Below are positions 44,663 to 52,947 of a stretch of DNA of 64,000 nt, piece by piece; position 1 is the first letter of the stretch; the number at the start of each line of letters is the position of its first letter. The DNA comes from Akkermansia sp. (GTDB lineage Bacteria > Verrucomicrobiota > Verrucomicrobiia > Verrucomicrobiales > Akkermansiaceae). The stretch lies in NCBI GenBank assembly GCA_030536145.1, contig JAUNQN010000002.1, positions 56,648 to 120,647 on the forward strand, written 5' to 3'. Made by a program: the position numbers and the translations under genes. Under the pieces are notes generated by a model. That model was not told where the DNA came from. It made no database searches and was given only the letters and a program-made list of their open reading frames with translations.

Positions 44663-45718
44663 TTACCGGAGCAGACCCTGCTGCCAGTCCATGAGGGCGG
44701 CCAGGCCTTCCTCCTCGTTGTTGGCAATGTGCTCCAGCTGCACGCGGGAGGCAATGAGCATGGGCTCTATGTCCAGCTCTGCGGCGATGCGGTCCCGCTT
44801 GGCGGACCAGTGCTCCATGTGCTGCTCAAAGAGCGGGTGCTGCGTGTGGCGCTCAAACTTGGGGAGCTTGGGGTAGTCGTGCTCGTCCATGAGCTGGAAC
44901 TGTGTCACGGCCTTGCGGAAACGGGCGGCGCGCTGGGCGTGCATGCGGATGCGGGGCTCCACCACGCGGAATTCCTGCAGGGCCTGGGCCCAGCGGAGCA
45001 AGTCGTTGTTCCCGCATACCATGAAGGCGGGGCGGTCCACTGCGTCTGCCTCATGGTAGCGCCAGGTCCACAGGGCGCGCAGGGCGGCCAGGCCGCGGCG
45101 GTTGAACTTGCCGCAGCCCTTGATGCGCCACGGCTCGTCGTTCACGGTGGCAAAGCGCTGGCGACCGTGCTCCAGGTTGCAGGCGCAGCTCTCCAGGAAC
45201 CAGTCGTACCGGCCCAGCTCCTTCAGGCTGGCGGAGAGCTTGTCCGCCATCTCCATCATGTACTTCACATCCCCGGAGGCGTATTCCTGCAGGGCAGGGG
45301 GTATGGGGCGCTTGCCCCAGTCCGCCTTCTGGTTCTTCTTGCTCAGCACAATGCCGTAGTAGTGCTCCACCAGGGCGGCCAGGCCGAACTGGCGGAATCC
45401 CAGCAGGCGCGCGGCTATCTGCGTATCCAGAATCATGTGCGGCAGCACGCCGTATGCGCCCTGGAACAGGCTCATGTCATAGTCCGCACCGTGCATCCAC
45501 ACGTCTGCGCCCTGCAGCCAGCGGGTAAAGTCTCCCATGTCGTCCACGGCCAGCGGGTCGATGATGCACACGCCGTCCTCATCCGCATACTGGATAAGGC
45601 AGAGCTTTTCACGGTGGCGGTGCAGGCTGTCAGCCTCCAGGTCCAGCACGGTGCGGCCCTGCGGCTGCCTGTCGGCGCGCAGTTTCCAATCGTGCAGCTG
45701 CTCACGGGTCTCAATCAT
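44663..45718 (-). CDS. rnd: ribonuclease D
   Basis: 351 residues. DEDDy 3'-5' exoribonuclease: D26 and E28 in VLDLEADSL, the Asp of HGADYDMSL, DTQIAARLLG, and the Y/D pair in EYASGDVKYM. It trims tRNA and other RNA 3' ends. The C-terminal half contains an HRDC-like helical domain. Transcribed alone, divergently from the fucosyltransferase operon; the intergenic region of 142 bp contains both promoters. Confidence 0.93.
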   Translation of the reverse strand: MIETREQLHDWKLRADRQPQGRTVLDLEADSLHRHREKLCLIQYADEDGVCIIDPLAVDDMGDFTRWLQGADVWMHGADYDMSLFQGAYGVLPHMILDTQIAARLLGFRQFGLAALVEHYYGIVLSKKNQKADWGKRPIPPALQEYASGDVKYMMEMADKLSASLKELGRYDWFLESCACNLEHGRQRFATVNDEPWRIKGCGKFNRRGLAALRALWTWRYHEADAVDRPAFMVCGNNDLLRWAQALQEFRVVEPRIRMHAQRAARFRKAVTQFQLMDEHDYPKLPKFERHTQHPLFEQHMEHWSAKRDRIAAELDIEPMLIASRVQLEHIANNEEEGLAALMDWQQGLLR

Positions 45719-45730
45719 GGGAACGCGCGT

Positions 45731-45759
45731 ATGCTACCACAGGAACGGGCGGATGGCAA
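45731..45759 (-). promoter_or_regulatory. sigma70-type promoter of rnd, near-leaderless
   Basis: On the minus strand TTGCCA (45754-45759), 17-bp spacer, TAGCAT (45731-45736) with TGG before it; ATG 12 nt downstream. Confidence 0.72.
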
Positions 45760-45800
45760 GGACAAAGGGGGGCTTTTGGCGATATGTGCGGCATTTGAAC

Positions 45801-45829
45801 TTGCACCGCGTGCCTGTATGGGCTATACT
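45801..45829 (+). promoter_or_regulatory. sigma70-type promoter of the fused glycosyltransferase operon
   Basis: TTGCAC at 45801-45806, 17-bp spacer, TATACT at 45824-45829. ATG 45861 is 31 nt downstream. Confidence 0.7.
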
Positions 45830-45860
45830 GGCGGCGGTAACACTTGTATCCGCACGCCTG

Positions 45861-47789
45861 ATGGAATACAGCAGAAAGGAAGGCTCCGGGGAAATCCTGG
45901 TGAAAGTCATCACGCCCAGTTGCGATGATGCGTACGACTATGTCTTCAAGCTGGGGGCCTGCGTGTTCATCTCCTCCGCCTCCTGCCGGGATTACGACTG
46001 GGTGGTGGTGTATGACGATTTTCCGCGCAAGGACATGGGGAGCGTGGTGGGGGAGCTGGAGAAGCTGGCCTGCCCGCAGAGCCACACCATCCTGGTGACC
46101 CAGGAGCCGCCCAGCATCAAGCTGTACCCCGCCTGCTATGTGCGGCAGTTTGAGTACGTGCTGACCACGCACAGCCCGGAGGTGATGCCGCACCCGCGCC
46201 ACCTGTACGGGGAGGGCAGCCTGCACTGGCAGGCCGGCTATTCCCTGGAGGAGGCGTTCAGCATGCCGGACTACGCCAAGACGAAGGAAATCTCCACCGT
46301 GTGTTCCGCCAAGCAGATGCGCCACACGGAGCACCACAACCGTTTCAGCCTGGTGAGCTACTTGGCCAAGCACCTGCCGGAGATGGACTGGTACGGCCGC
46401 GGCGTGAAGGAGATTGCCTGCAAGGCAGAGGCCCTGGGCCCCTACAAGTACCATGTGGCGGTGGAGAACTGCATAGCCCCCTACCACTGGACGGACAAGA
46501 TTTCAGACCCGCTGCTGGCGCATTGCCTGACCTTCTATGCGGGGGACCCGCGCCTGGGTGAAATCCTGCCGCCGGAGAGCTTTATCCCCATTCCCCTGCA
46601 TGACCCGGAGGAAGCCCTGCGCATCATCCGCGAGGCCGTGGCCAACAACGAGTACGAGAAGCGCGAGCCCTATATCAAGGAGGCGCGCCGGCTCATGATT
46701 GGGCGCTACAACTTCTACCGCCAGGTGGAGCGGGTAATCCTGGGGCATGACGAGACCAAGGCCTGGCACCGCAGGGAGCACGGAGAGCTGGCCGGGCGCC
46801 ACCGCCTGCGCCGGAACCCGCTGAACATGCTGCGCCAGTCCTATGATTTCAGCTGCTACCGTCTCCGCACCCGCTTGTTCGGGGAGAAGACGGTTCACGG
46901 CGGGGAGAAGGTGGTGAAGCTGTCCGACGGCCTGGGCAACCAGATGTTCCAGTACGCCTTTGCCAAACTGCTGGAGAAATACTGCCCCGGGCAGGTGAAG
47001 CTGGATGTGGGCTGGTTCCCGGAGTTTGGCGGCAGGCTGCGGTGCGCCACGCCGCGCAGCTATGCGCTGGGTCAGTTCCGGCTGAGCCTGCCGGTGGTGG
47101 AGCCCGCCCATACCACGCGCCTGGTGTACGGCTCCCTGCTGCCGGGGCTGTGGCGCAGTCTGCACCTGCGCCGCAACCTGTACAAGGAGCGTGACCTGTA
47201 CCTTACGGAGCAGAGCCTTACCTCGCTCCCCCGCGTGAGCGTGCTGCGCGGCTTTTTCCAGAAGGCCGCGTTTGCAGAACCGGTGCGCGCAGAGCTGCTG
47301 CGTGATTTTGTGGTGGACAACAGCACGCTGGATGAGGCCAACCGCGCCATGCTGGAGCGCATAGCCGCCGCGGGGGACGGTGCCGTGGCCGTGCACGTGC
47401 GCCGCGGGGATTACCTGAACCCCAAGAACAGCGCCGTGTTCGGCGTATGCCCGCCGGAGTACTATGCGGAGGCGGAGCGCCGCCTGCAGGAGCGCGTGGA
47501 TGCCCCGCTGCACCTCTTCATCTTCTCCGACGACCCGGACTGGGTGGAGCAGAACTACGCCACGGACCTGCCTTTCACCTGCGTGCGGGTGAACACGGTG
47601 GAGAATCCCGTGCAGGACCTGAACCTGATGCGCCACTGCCGCCACGCCATCATAGCCAACAGCACGTTCAGCTGGTGGGGTGCCTGGCTCATGGAGCACC
47701 CGCAGCGCGTGGTGGTGGCTCCCCGCCTGTGGGCGGAGCGCAACCCGGAGGCCCGGGGTATCCTGCCGCAGGATTGGCTGCGGGTTTAA
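45861..47789 (+). CDS. fused GT10-GT11 bifunctional fucosyltransferase
   Basis: 642 residues. Residues 1-340 match GT10 alpha-1,3/4-fucosyltransferases: the donor-binding segment YHVAVENCIAPYHWTDK (about 199-215) and FYAGDPRLGEILPPESFIPI. Residues about 350-642 match GT11 alpha-1,2-fucosyltransferases: GLGNQMFQYAFAKLLE, the GDP-fucose motif HVRRGDY (from residue 512), and NSTFSWWGAWL near 600. Both halves look complete, so one chain could place two fucoses on neighbouring sugars, as in Lewis b or Lewis y. ATG 45861 is preferred because upstream in-frame codons precede the promoter. It is followed after 20 nt by the GT25-GT4 gene. No GDP-fucose synthesis gene is in the window. Confidence 0.85.
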   Translation: MEYSRKEGSGEILVKVITPSCDDAYDYVFKLGACVFISSASCRDYDWVVVYDDFPRKDMGSVVGELEKLACPQSHTILVTQEPPSIKLYPACYVRQFEYVLTTHSPEVMPHPRHLYGEGSLHWQAGYSLEEAFSMPDYAKTKEISTVCSAKQMRHTEHHNRFSLVSYLAKHLPEMDWYGRGVKEIACKAEALGPYKYHVAVENCIAPYHWTDKISDPLLAHCLTFYAGDPRLGEILPPESFIPIPLHDPEEALRIIREAVANNEYEKREPYIKEARRLMIGRYNFYRQVERVILGHDETKAWHRREHGELAGRHRLRRNPLNMLRQSYDFSCYRLRTRLFGEKTVHGGEKVVKLSDGLGNQMFQYAFAKLLEKYCPGQVKLDVGWFPEFGGRLRCATPRSYALGQFRLSLPVVEPAHTTRLVYGSLLPGLWRSLHLRRNLYKERDLYLTEQSLTSLPRVSVLRGFFQKAAFAEPVRAELLRDFVVDNSTLDEANRAMLERIAAAGDGAVAVHVRRGDYLNPKNSAVFGVCPPEYYAEAERRLQERVDAPLHLFIFSDDPDWVEQNYATDLPFTCVRVNTVENPVQDLNLMRHCRHAIIANSTFSWWGAWLMEHPQRVVVAPRLWAERNPEARGILPQDWLRV

Positions 47790-47809
47790 TCCCTGTTCCC
47801 TTGTAGCCT

Positions 47810-49831
47810 ATGGAGCATGTATCTGACAGCCTCTGGGAGTTTGTTGACGGGGTGGTCCTCATCAACATGGACAGCCGCCCGGACCGCCTGGAATCCTTTA
47901 TGGCGAATGTGGGTTGCCATATCCCGGCGCACCTGCTGCACCGCATGAGCGCCGTGGTGGGGCGGGAGATTCCCGGCTACGGGGAACCGCCCTGGTTTAC
48001 GGCCCGCACCGGGGAGCGCGCCGGCTACTGGGCCGGGGCCGCCGGCTGCACCCTGTCCCACCGCAAGGCTATTCTCATGGCCAGGGAGGCCGGCTGGCGT
48101 CGTGTGCTGATATTGGAGGATGATGTGGTGTACACCCCGCAGCAGGGCGCGGCAGGGCTGCTTGCGCGTGCCGTGCAGCAGCTGGGCGGGCCGTATATGC
48201 TCTACTGGGGGTTCAACCGCCCGGCCCCGCGTGGGCACCGCTGCCTGGGGGGCGGCGGGCTTGACCTGTGGCAGGTGGACGGGGTGCTGGCCACGCATGC
48301 CTATGTGCTTTCCGCAGAGGCGTATGATGCCGTGCTGGCCGCCCTGCCGGAGGGGCGGGACGTGTGGGGCTGGCTGGCCCGCTACCGCGCGGTGGATACA
48401 TTTTACCGCAATTACCTGGGGGATGCCCTGGGGGTGGAGGTGTATGCCCTGTACCCCACGCTGTTTTCCCAGGGCGGCACCGTTTCAGACATAACGGGCG
48501 GCACGGAGGATGCCGCCTGCACGGAGCCCCCGCGCGGGCGCGGCCCTGCTGGGCGGGTGCTGCATGCCGCGCTCAAGCCGCTGCGGCGGCTGAAGGTGTG
48601 GCTCAATTCTGTGCGGACAAGCCGCCGTGCCGCACGCGGCGGGCTGCCGGGCGGCCGCCGGTCCCCCCCCCGGGCGGCGGCCCGGCGCGAGAAGGTGGGG
48701 TTGCGGTTAGAGAGCCTGGAGGGCGGCGGTGCGGAGAAGGTGCTTGCCACCCTGGTGCATTTTCTGGACAAGGCGCGTTACGAGGTGACGGTGTGCTGCA
48801 TCCAGGATATCGGCGTGTACGTTCCGCAGGTGCGGGAGTATGCGGACCATTATGTGGCGCTGGTGGGGGATGTGGCCCGCATGCGCGGCTGGCGGCGCTG
48901 GTGGCAGAAAAAGAAGCGCAACCTCATCCACAAGTGGCTGCCGGGCAGCTGGGCGTACCGCCTGTTTGTGCCCAAGGGGCATGATGTGGAGGTGGCGTTC
49001 CTGGAGGGCTGCCCCACCCGCCTGCTGGGCACGGCTCCCGCACGCCCCGGCGTGCGCCGCCTGGCATGGGTGCATACGGATTTGGAGAAGATGCCCTCGC
49101 TGGAGCACTGGTTCCGCAGCCGCGCCAAGGAAAAGGCGGCGCTGGAAGGCTTTGCCGCCCTGGTCTGCGTGTCCAACAGTGCCGCCGCCGGCCTGCGCCG
49201 CCGCTACAATCCCGCAGCCAGGGTGGTGACGGTGTACAATCCCATTGATGTGGATGAAATACTGGGCAAGGCAGCGTCACCGGTGGAGCTGCCGCCGCGC
49301 CGTGCCGCCGTGCGCCTGGTGAGCTCCGGCCGCTTTACGCCGCAGAAAGGGTTCCTGCGGTTGCTGGAGTGTGTGTGCCGCCTGCGGGAGGAAGGGTGTT
49401 CCGTGGAGCTGTGGCTGCTGGGGGATGGCGCAGAGCGCCCCCTGTACGAGCAGTACGTGGCTGCCCACAATATGCAGGATTATGTGTGGCTGGCCGGTTT
49501 CCGGCAGAACCCGTACGCCTACATGGCGGCTTGTGACCTTTTTGTCTGCTCCTCCTTGCTGGAGGGGTTCAGCACCGTGGTTACGGAATCCCTGGTGCTG
49601 GGGCTTCCTGTGGTATCCACCCGCGTGTTGGCTGAGCCTGAGCGGTACCAGGATGACCTGTGCGTGGTGACGGAGAACAGTACGCAGGCCCTGCTGCAGG
49701 GCTTGCGTGGACTGCTGGCCGGGCCAGAGCGCCTGCAGGAGCTGCGCGCCCGCATAGCTGCCGCTGCCCCGCAGTTCCTGCCGGAGACGCGCATGCCGGC
49801 CATTGAGTCTGTGCTGGATGGCCGCGACTGA
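47810..49831 (+). CDS. fused GT25-GT4 glycosyltransferase
   Basis: 673 residues. Residues 1-255 are GT25-like (LPS/LOS beta-galactosyltransferase family): VVLINMDSRPDRLESF, GCTLSHRKAILMAREA, LILEDDVVY. Residues about 255-296 are a basic, low-complexity linker (RTSRRAARGGLPGGRRSPP). Residues 297-673 are GT4: LRLESLEGGGAEKVL, VSSGRFTPQKGFLRLLE, SSLLEGFSTVVTESLVLG. The linker is encoded by a C9 tract in a hairpin loop; a one-base change would stop translation after or within the linker region. GTG at about 48694 could start GT4 separately. Likely makes the core on which the fucosyltransferases act. Whether it is a true fusion or a product of a switching tract needs checking. Confidence 0.82.
   Translation: MEHVSDSLWEFVDGVVLINMDSRPDRLESFMANVGCHIPAHLLHRMSAVVGREIPGYGEPPWFTARTGERAGYWAGAAGCTLSHRKAILMAREAGWRRVLILEDDVVYTPQQGAAGLLARAVQQLGGPYMLYWGFNRPAPRGHRCLGGGGLDLWQVDGVLATHAYVLSAEAYDAVLAALPEGRDVWGWLARYRAVDTFYRNYLGDALGVEVYALYPTLFSQGGTVSDITGGTEDAACTEPPRGRGPAGRVLHAALKPLRRLKVWLNSVRTSRRAARGGLPGGRRSPPRAAARREKVGLRLESLEGGGAEKVLATLVHFLDKARYEVTVCCIQDIGVYVPQVREYADHYVALVGDVARMRGWRRWWQKKKRNLIHKWLPGSWAYRLFVPKGHDVEVAFLEGCPTRLLGTAPARPGVRRLAWVHTDLEKMPSLEHWFRSRAKEKAALEGFAALVCVSNSAAAGLRRRYNPAARVVTVYNPIDVDEILGKAASPVELPPRRAAVRLVSSGRFTPQKGFLRLLECVCRLREEGCSVELWLLGDGAERPLYEQYVAAHNMQDYVWLAGFRQNPYAYMAACDLFVCSSLLEGFSTVVTESLVLGLPVVSTRVLAEPERYQDDLCVVTENSTQALLQGLRGLLAGPERLQELRARIAAAAPQFLPETRMPAIESVLDGRD
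48646..48686 (+). repeat. GC-rich hairpin with C9 tract in its loop
   Basis: The 14-nt arms at 48646-48659 and 48673-48686 pair with one mismatch. The loop contains nine consecutive C (48663-48671). The element lies exactly in the linker between the GT25 and GT4 domains. A loss of one C makes the frame end at TAG 48708-48710; a gain of one C makes it end at TGA 48982-48984. Confidence 0.8.
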
Positions 49832-49843
49832 TTTTCCTGCCCC

Positions 49844-50599
49844 CTATTCCTGGCCGCGGAGCCAGGCGTGGCCGCCCAGGCGGCGCTTGTCCCGCGGGCC
49901 GGCAAAGATACGCCACCGGTTGTACCAGCGCACGGCTTCCTCCGGCCATACAAAGGTGGGCGGCAGCACTTTCACCGGGCGGTCCAGCAGGTAGCGGTTC
50001 AGGTGGGACTCGTCATGCCACACTGCGGTGATTCCCCGTGCCGCATCCGTATCAATCTGCTCCCGCAGGGCGCGTGCCATCTCCATGAAGGCGGCAGTGG
50101 TACCGCCGTTGAACCCGCCGGCAAAATAGTGCCGCCCGTTGCCCAGGGGAATGCAGGCGGTGGATTCCGGGCGCCGCTCGTAGGTAAAGCGGTCCGGCTT
50201 GCGCTTTACGGATACGCGGTGCAGGGCCGCCACCAGGCCGCCGTCCTGCGGTCCGGGCAGGATTTCCTGCCCTATGCGGCGGTAGAAGCGGTAGTTTGCA
50301 TTGATAAAGAACACATAGTCATACCCCTGCCACAGCCCTGCATGCTCCAGGAACAGGTGGTAGCGCATGAGCGTGGCGTGCGGCCAGGGTTTCTGCTCTG
50401 CCGGAACCACCGTCACGTCGTCCCGCTGCAGGGCGGGGTCCGTGCTGTCTGTGAATAGGATGATGTGCCGCCGGCAGTCCGGCAGGAAATAGCGCCCCGC
50501 CGTCTCGTAGAATTCCTGGAAATAGGTGATATAGCGGCCTGTGGCAATGTACAGGATAGCCACGGCCGGTGCCGGTTCTGTGCTGCATGCGGGGGTCAT
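49844..50599 (-). CDS. GT6 family alpha-1,3-Gal/GalNAc transferase (ABO-like)
   Basis: 251 residues, the short catalytic form seen in bacterial GT6. Family signatures: AILYIATGRYITYFQEF, FFINANYRFY with N100-A101-N102 where animal enzymes have DxD, FTYERRPESTACIPLG, and WHDESHLNRYLL (about 194-205). Mammalian GT6 enzymes make blood-group A/B and alpha-Gal antigens. Bacterial NAN forms are known to be metal-independent and to act on fucosylated (H-type) acceptors, which the neighbouring GT11 could supply. It converges on the GT25-GT4 gene (12 nt apart) and has its own near-leaderless promoter. Gal versus GalNAc donor is not decidable here. Confidence 0.88.
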   Translation of the reverse strand: MTPACSTEPAPAVAILYIATGRYITYFQEFYETAGRYFLPDCRRHIILFTDSTDPALQRDDVTVVPAEQKPWPHATLMRYHLFLEHAGLWQGYDYVFFINANYRFYRRIGQEILPGPQDGGLVAALHRVSVKRKPDRFTYERRPESTACIPLGNGRHYFAGGFNGGTTAAFMEMARALREQIDTDAARGITAVWHDESHLNRYLLDRPVKVLPPTFVWPEEAVRWYNRWRIFAGPRDKRRLGGHAWLRGQE

Positions 50600-50611
50600 G
50601 GTGCTGTGTGC

Positions 50612-50640
50612 AGTCTATCCCAAAATCCCTGCAGCGTCAA
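50612..50640 (-). promoter_or_regulatory. sigma70-type promoter of the GT6 gene, near-leaderless
   Basis: On the minus strand TTGACG (50635-50640), 17-bp spacer, TAGACT (50612-50617); ATG 12 nt downstream. Confidence 0.7.
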
Positions 50641-50708
50641 GCCGCTTGCGGAAGGGTGCCCGCGTTTTTCACGGCGCGCGTACTGCGCGTGTTGTTGGCT
50701 TTTGCCTA

Positions 50709-50736
50709 TTGACAACGGGCAGGGGTGTGCTATAGT
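50709..50736 (+). promoter_or_regulatory. sigma70-type promoter, near-leaderless, for Aas-like gene 1
   Basis: TTGACA at 50709-50714, 16-bp spacer, TATAGT at 50731-50736 preceded by TGC; ATG 50746 after 9 nt. Confidence 0.8.
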
Positions 50737-50745
50737 GGACGAGTT

Positions 50746-52917
50746 ATGGCAAAAGTGCGCTTATGTGGGGAGGGGAACATAACCTCCCAGCCGTCACTGT
50801 ATGTACCGTGCCGTATGGACATGGGAACGCTGCACGTCCTGGTGGAAGCGCTGGGCGGGCTGCGGAGCGTGACATTCCTGGTGGAGAAGAACCTGGCCCC
50901 GGAGCGGCGCATGATGCGCTACATGGAGCGCAGCGGCAATATGCTGTGCTTTGATTTCCGCACGAGCGACAGCCGTGAGATGCGCGTGCGGATACTGGAG
51001 GAGCACCAGCGCGGGCATGACGTGCTGTTTGTGCCGGGCACGCCGAACCGTGACATGTCATGCCTGAGTGATGTGCCGCTGCCCTTCATGGCGCAGCTGG
51101 CGGCGCTGCACCTGGCCCCGGTGCCCGTGTTTGTGGGATTTTACCGCAACAGTATCCACCATGCGTACACGGAGCGCACCAGCTATGATTCCGCCGTGGT
51201 GGAGATTATGCCCAAGCTGGCGCCCGGCCCGCTGGCGGCGGACCGCTGCCTGGAGTCATGGATGGAGGCAGGCTCCCGGCACTATGCGGTGCTGCCGCAG
51301 CTTCAGACTTCCATGGCGCGCCTGCTGGTGGAGGGGCTGCGCAAGTATTCCGGCGTGCGGCTGGAGGACGGGCTGGATGACACCGGGCTGGAGTACGGCA
51401 AGCTGCTGGGCGTGGCCATTGCCTTTTCCCGCTGGCTGAAGGAGAATGTGCATGAGCCGCGCGTGGGTATCCTGCTGCCGCCCGGCAAGGGTGGCGTGAT
51501 TGCCAATTTTGCCTGTATCATCGTCGGGCTGGTGCCGGTGAACATCAACTATACCTCGTCGGAGGCCGCCTTTGAGAGCATCAAGCGCCAGAGCGGCATC
51601 AAGCGCTTTATCACCGCCCGGCCCTTTATGGCCAAGCTGCCGCATTTCCCCTGGCCGCCCGCCGCGGAGCTGATCCTGATTGAGCGTGAGCTCAAGAACC
51701 TGGGCATGGCCAAGATAGGCTCCTGGGTGGCCTTTGCCAGGTTTGCCCCCATGGGCCTGGTGACCAGTGTGCTGGACCTGGACAAGCGCCGCGGCGCGGA
51801 TGAGCTGGCCCTGCTGTTCACCAGCGGCTCCTCCGGTGAGCCGAAGGGCGTGAGCATGACCCACACCATGCTGGTGGCGCAGGTGATGCAGATGAACTGC
51901 AAGCTGGATATGACGCACGGCAGCGCCATCCTGGCCAGCCTGCCGTTCTTCCACAGCTTTGGCTTGAGCGTGAGCATGCTGCTGCCCGCCGTGTACGGCA
52001 TCTCCATGGTCACCTATCCCAGCCCGCTGGATGCCAAGAAGCTCAATGAGCTGATAGTGAGGCACAAGTGCCGCCTGGTGGTCAGTACGCCCACCTTTGC
52101 CCGCAGCATGCTGCGCCGCGCGGATGCGGATACCTACAAGAGCGTGAGCTATTTTGTGGTGGGTGCGGAGAAGCTGCAGAAGAGCCTGGCGGAGGAGTTC
52201 CGCGACCGCTGCGGCGTGAAGCTCAAGGAGGGCTACGGGCTCACGGAGTGCTCCCCCGTGGTCTCCTGCAGCCTTACGGAAACAGGCCCCACCCCGGAGC
52301 AGCCGTTCTATGTGCAGGCCTACGGGCTGGGCACCGTGGGCCAGCTCATGCCCGGCATGGCCGCCCGTATCACGGACCCGGATGATGATGATGTGCCCCT
52401 GCCGCTTTCAGAGCAGGGCATGCTGTGGGTGAAGGGTGCCAACGTGTTCGACGGCTACGTGGGGCGGGATGACCTGAATGCCCGCGTGCTGCGCGACGGC
52501 TGGTTCAAGACCGGGGACCTGGCCAGCATGGACCTGAACGGCATGCTGACCCTGGGCGGACGCCGCTCCCGCTTCTCCAAGATAGGCGGCGAGATGGTGC
52601 CGCATGAGGTGGTGGAGCATGCCGTGGATTCCCGCCTGGTGCTGCCGGAGGGATTCACCGGCCGCCCCGTGGCGGTGATGGGTGCCCCGGATGCGCAGAA
52701 GGGAGAGGCGCTGGTGCTGCTCTCTGCCGTGCACCGCGCCAACCTGGACCAGGGGCTGGAGGTCATCCGCGAGCAGCTGGTGGCCGCCGGAATCCCCCGC
52801 CTGTGGTGCCCGCGGGAGATTATTCCCGTGGAAAACATACCCGTGCTGCCCACCGGAAAGCTGGACCTGAAAGGCTGCCACCTGCTGGTGTGCGAGGCCC
52901 TGAACCTTCCCCGCTGA
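50746..52917 (+). CDS. Aas-like acyl-ACP synthetase with degenerate acyltransferase domain, copy 1
   Basis: 723 residues. The N-terminal 210 residues align in layout with the PlsC domain of Aas, but the HxxxxD motif reads CRMDMGTL and the FPEGR motif reads VPGTPNR, so acyltransferase activity is doubtful. The AMP-binding domain is intact: LLFTSGSSGEPKG, PFFHSFGLS, KEGYGLTECSPVV, GGRRSRFSKIGGEMVP, and the catalytic Lys in LPTGKLDLK. It probably activates fatty acids with ATP onto ACP or CoA for lipid recycling. Near-identical layout to copy 2 at 54347. It is followed by ispH after 30 nt. ATG 50746 sits 9 nt from the -10 box; an in-frame ATG at 50725 precedes the -10 box. Confidence 0.85.
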   Translation: MAKVRLCGEGNITSQPSLYVPCRMDMGTLHVLVEALGGLRSVTFLVEKNLAPERRMMRYMERSGNMLCFDFRTSDSREMRVRILEEHQRGHDVLFVPGTPNRDMSCLSDVPLPFMAQLAALHLAPVPVFVGFYRNSIHHAYTERTSYDSAVVEIMPKLAPGPLAADRCLESWMEAGSRHYAVLPQLQTSMARLLVEGLRKYSGVRLEDGLDDTGLEYGKLLGVAIAFSRWLKENVHEPRVGILLPPGKGGVIANFACIIVGLVPVNINYTSSEAAFESIKRQSGIKRFITARPFMAKLPHFPWPPAAELILIERELKNLGMAKIGSWVAFARFAPMGLVTSVLDLDKRRGADELALLFTSGSSGEPKGVSMTHTMLVAQVMQMNCKLDMTHGSAILASLPFFHSFGLSVSMLLPAVYGISMVTYPSPLDAKKLNELIVRHKCRLVVSTPTFARSMLRRADADTYKSVSYFVVGAEKLQKSLAEEFRDRCGVKLKEGYGLTECSPVVSCSLTETGPTPEQPFYVQAYGLGTVGQLMPGMAARITDPDDDDVPLPLSEQGMLWVKGANVFDGYVGRDDLNARVLRDGWFKTGDLASMDLNGMLTLGGRRSRFSKIGGEMVPHEVVEHAVDSRLVLPEGFTGRPVAVMGAPDAQKGEALVLLSAVHRANLDQGLEVIREQLVAAGIPRLWCPREIIPVENIPVLPTGKLDLKGCHLLVCEALNLPR

Positions 52918-52947
52918 TTCACTGATACAACATACACACACAGAACC

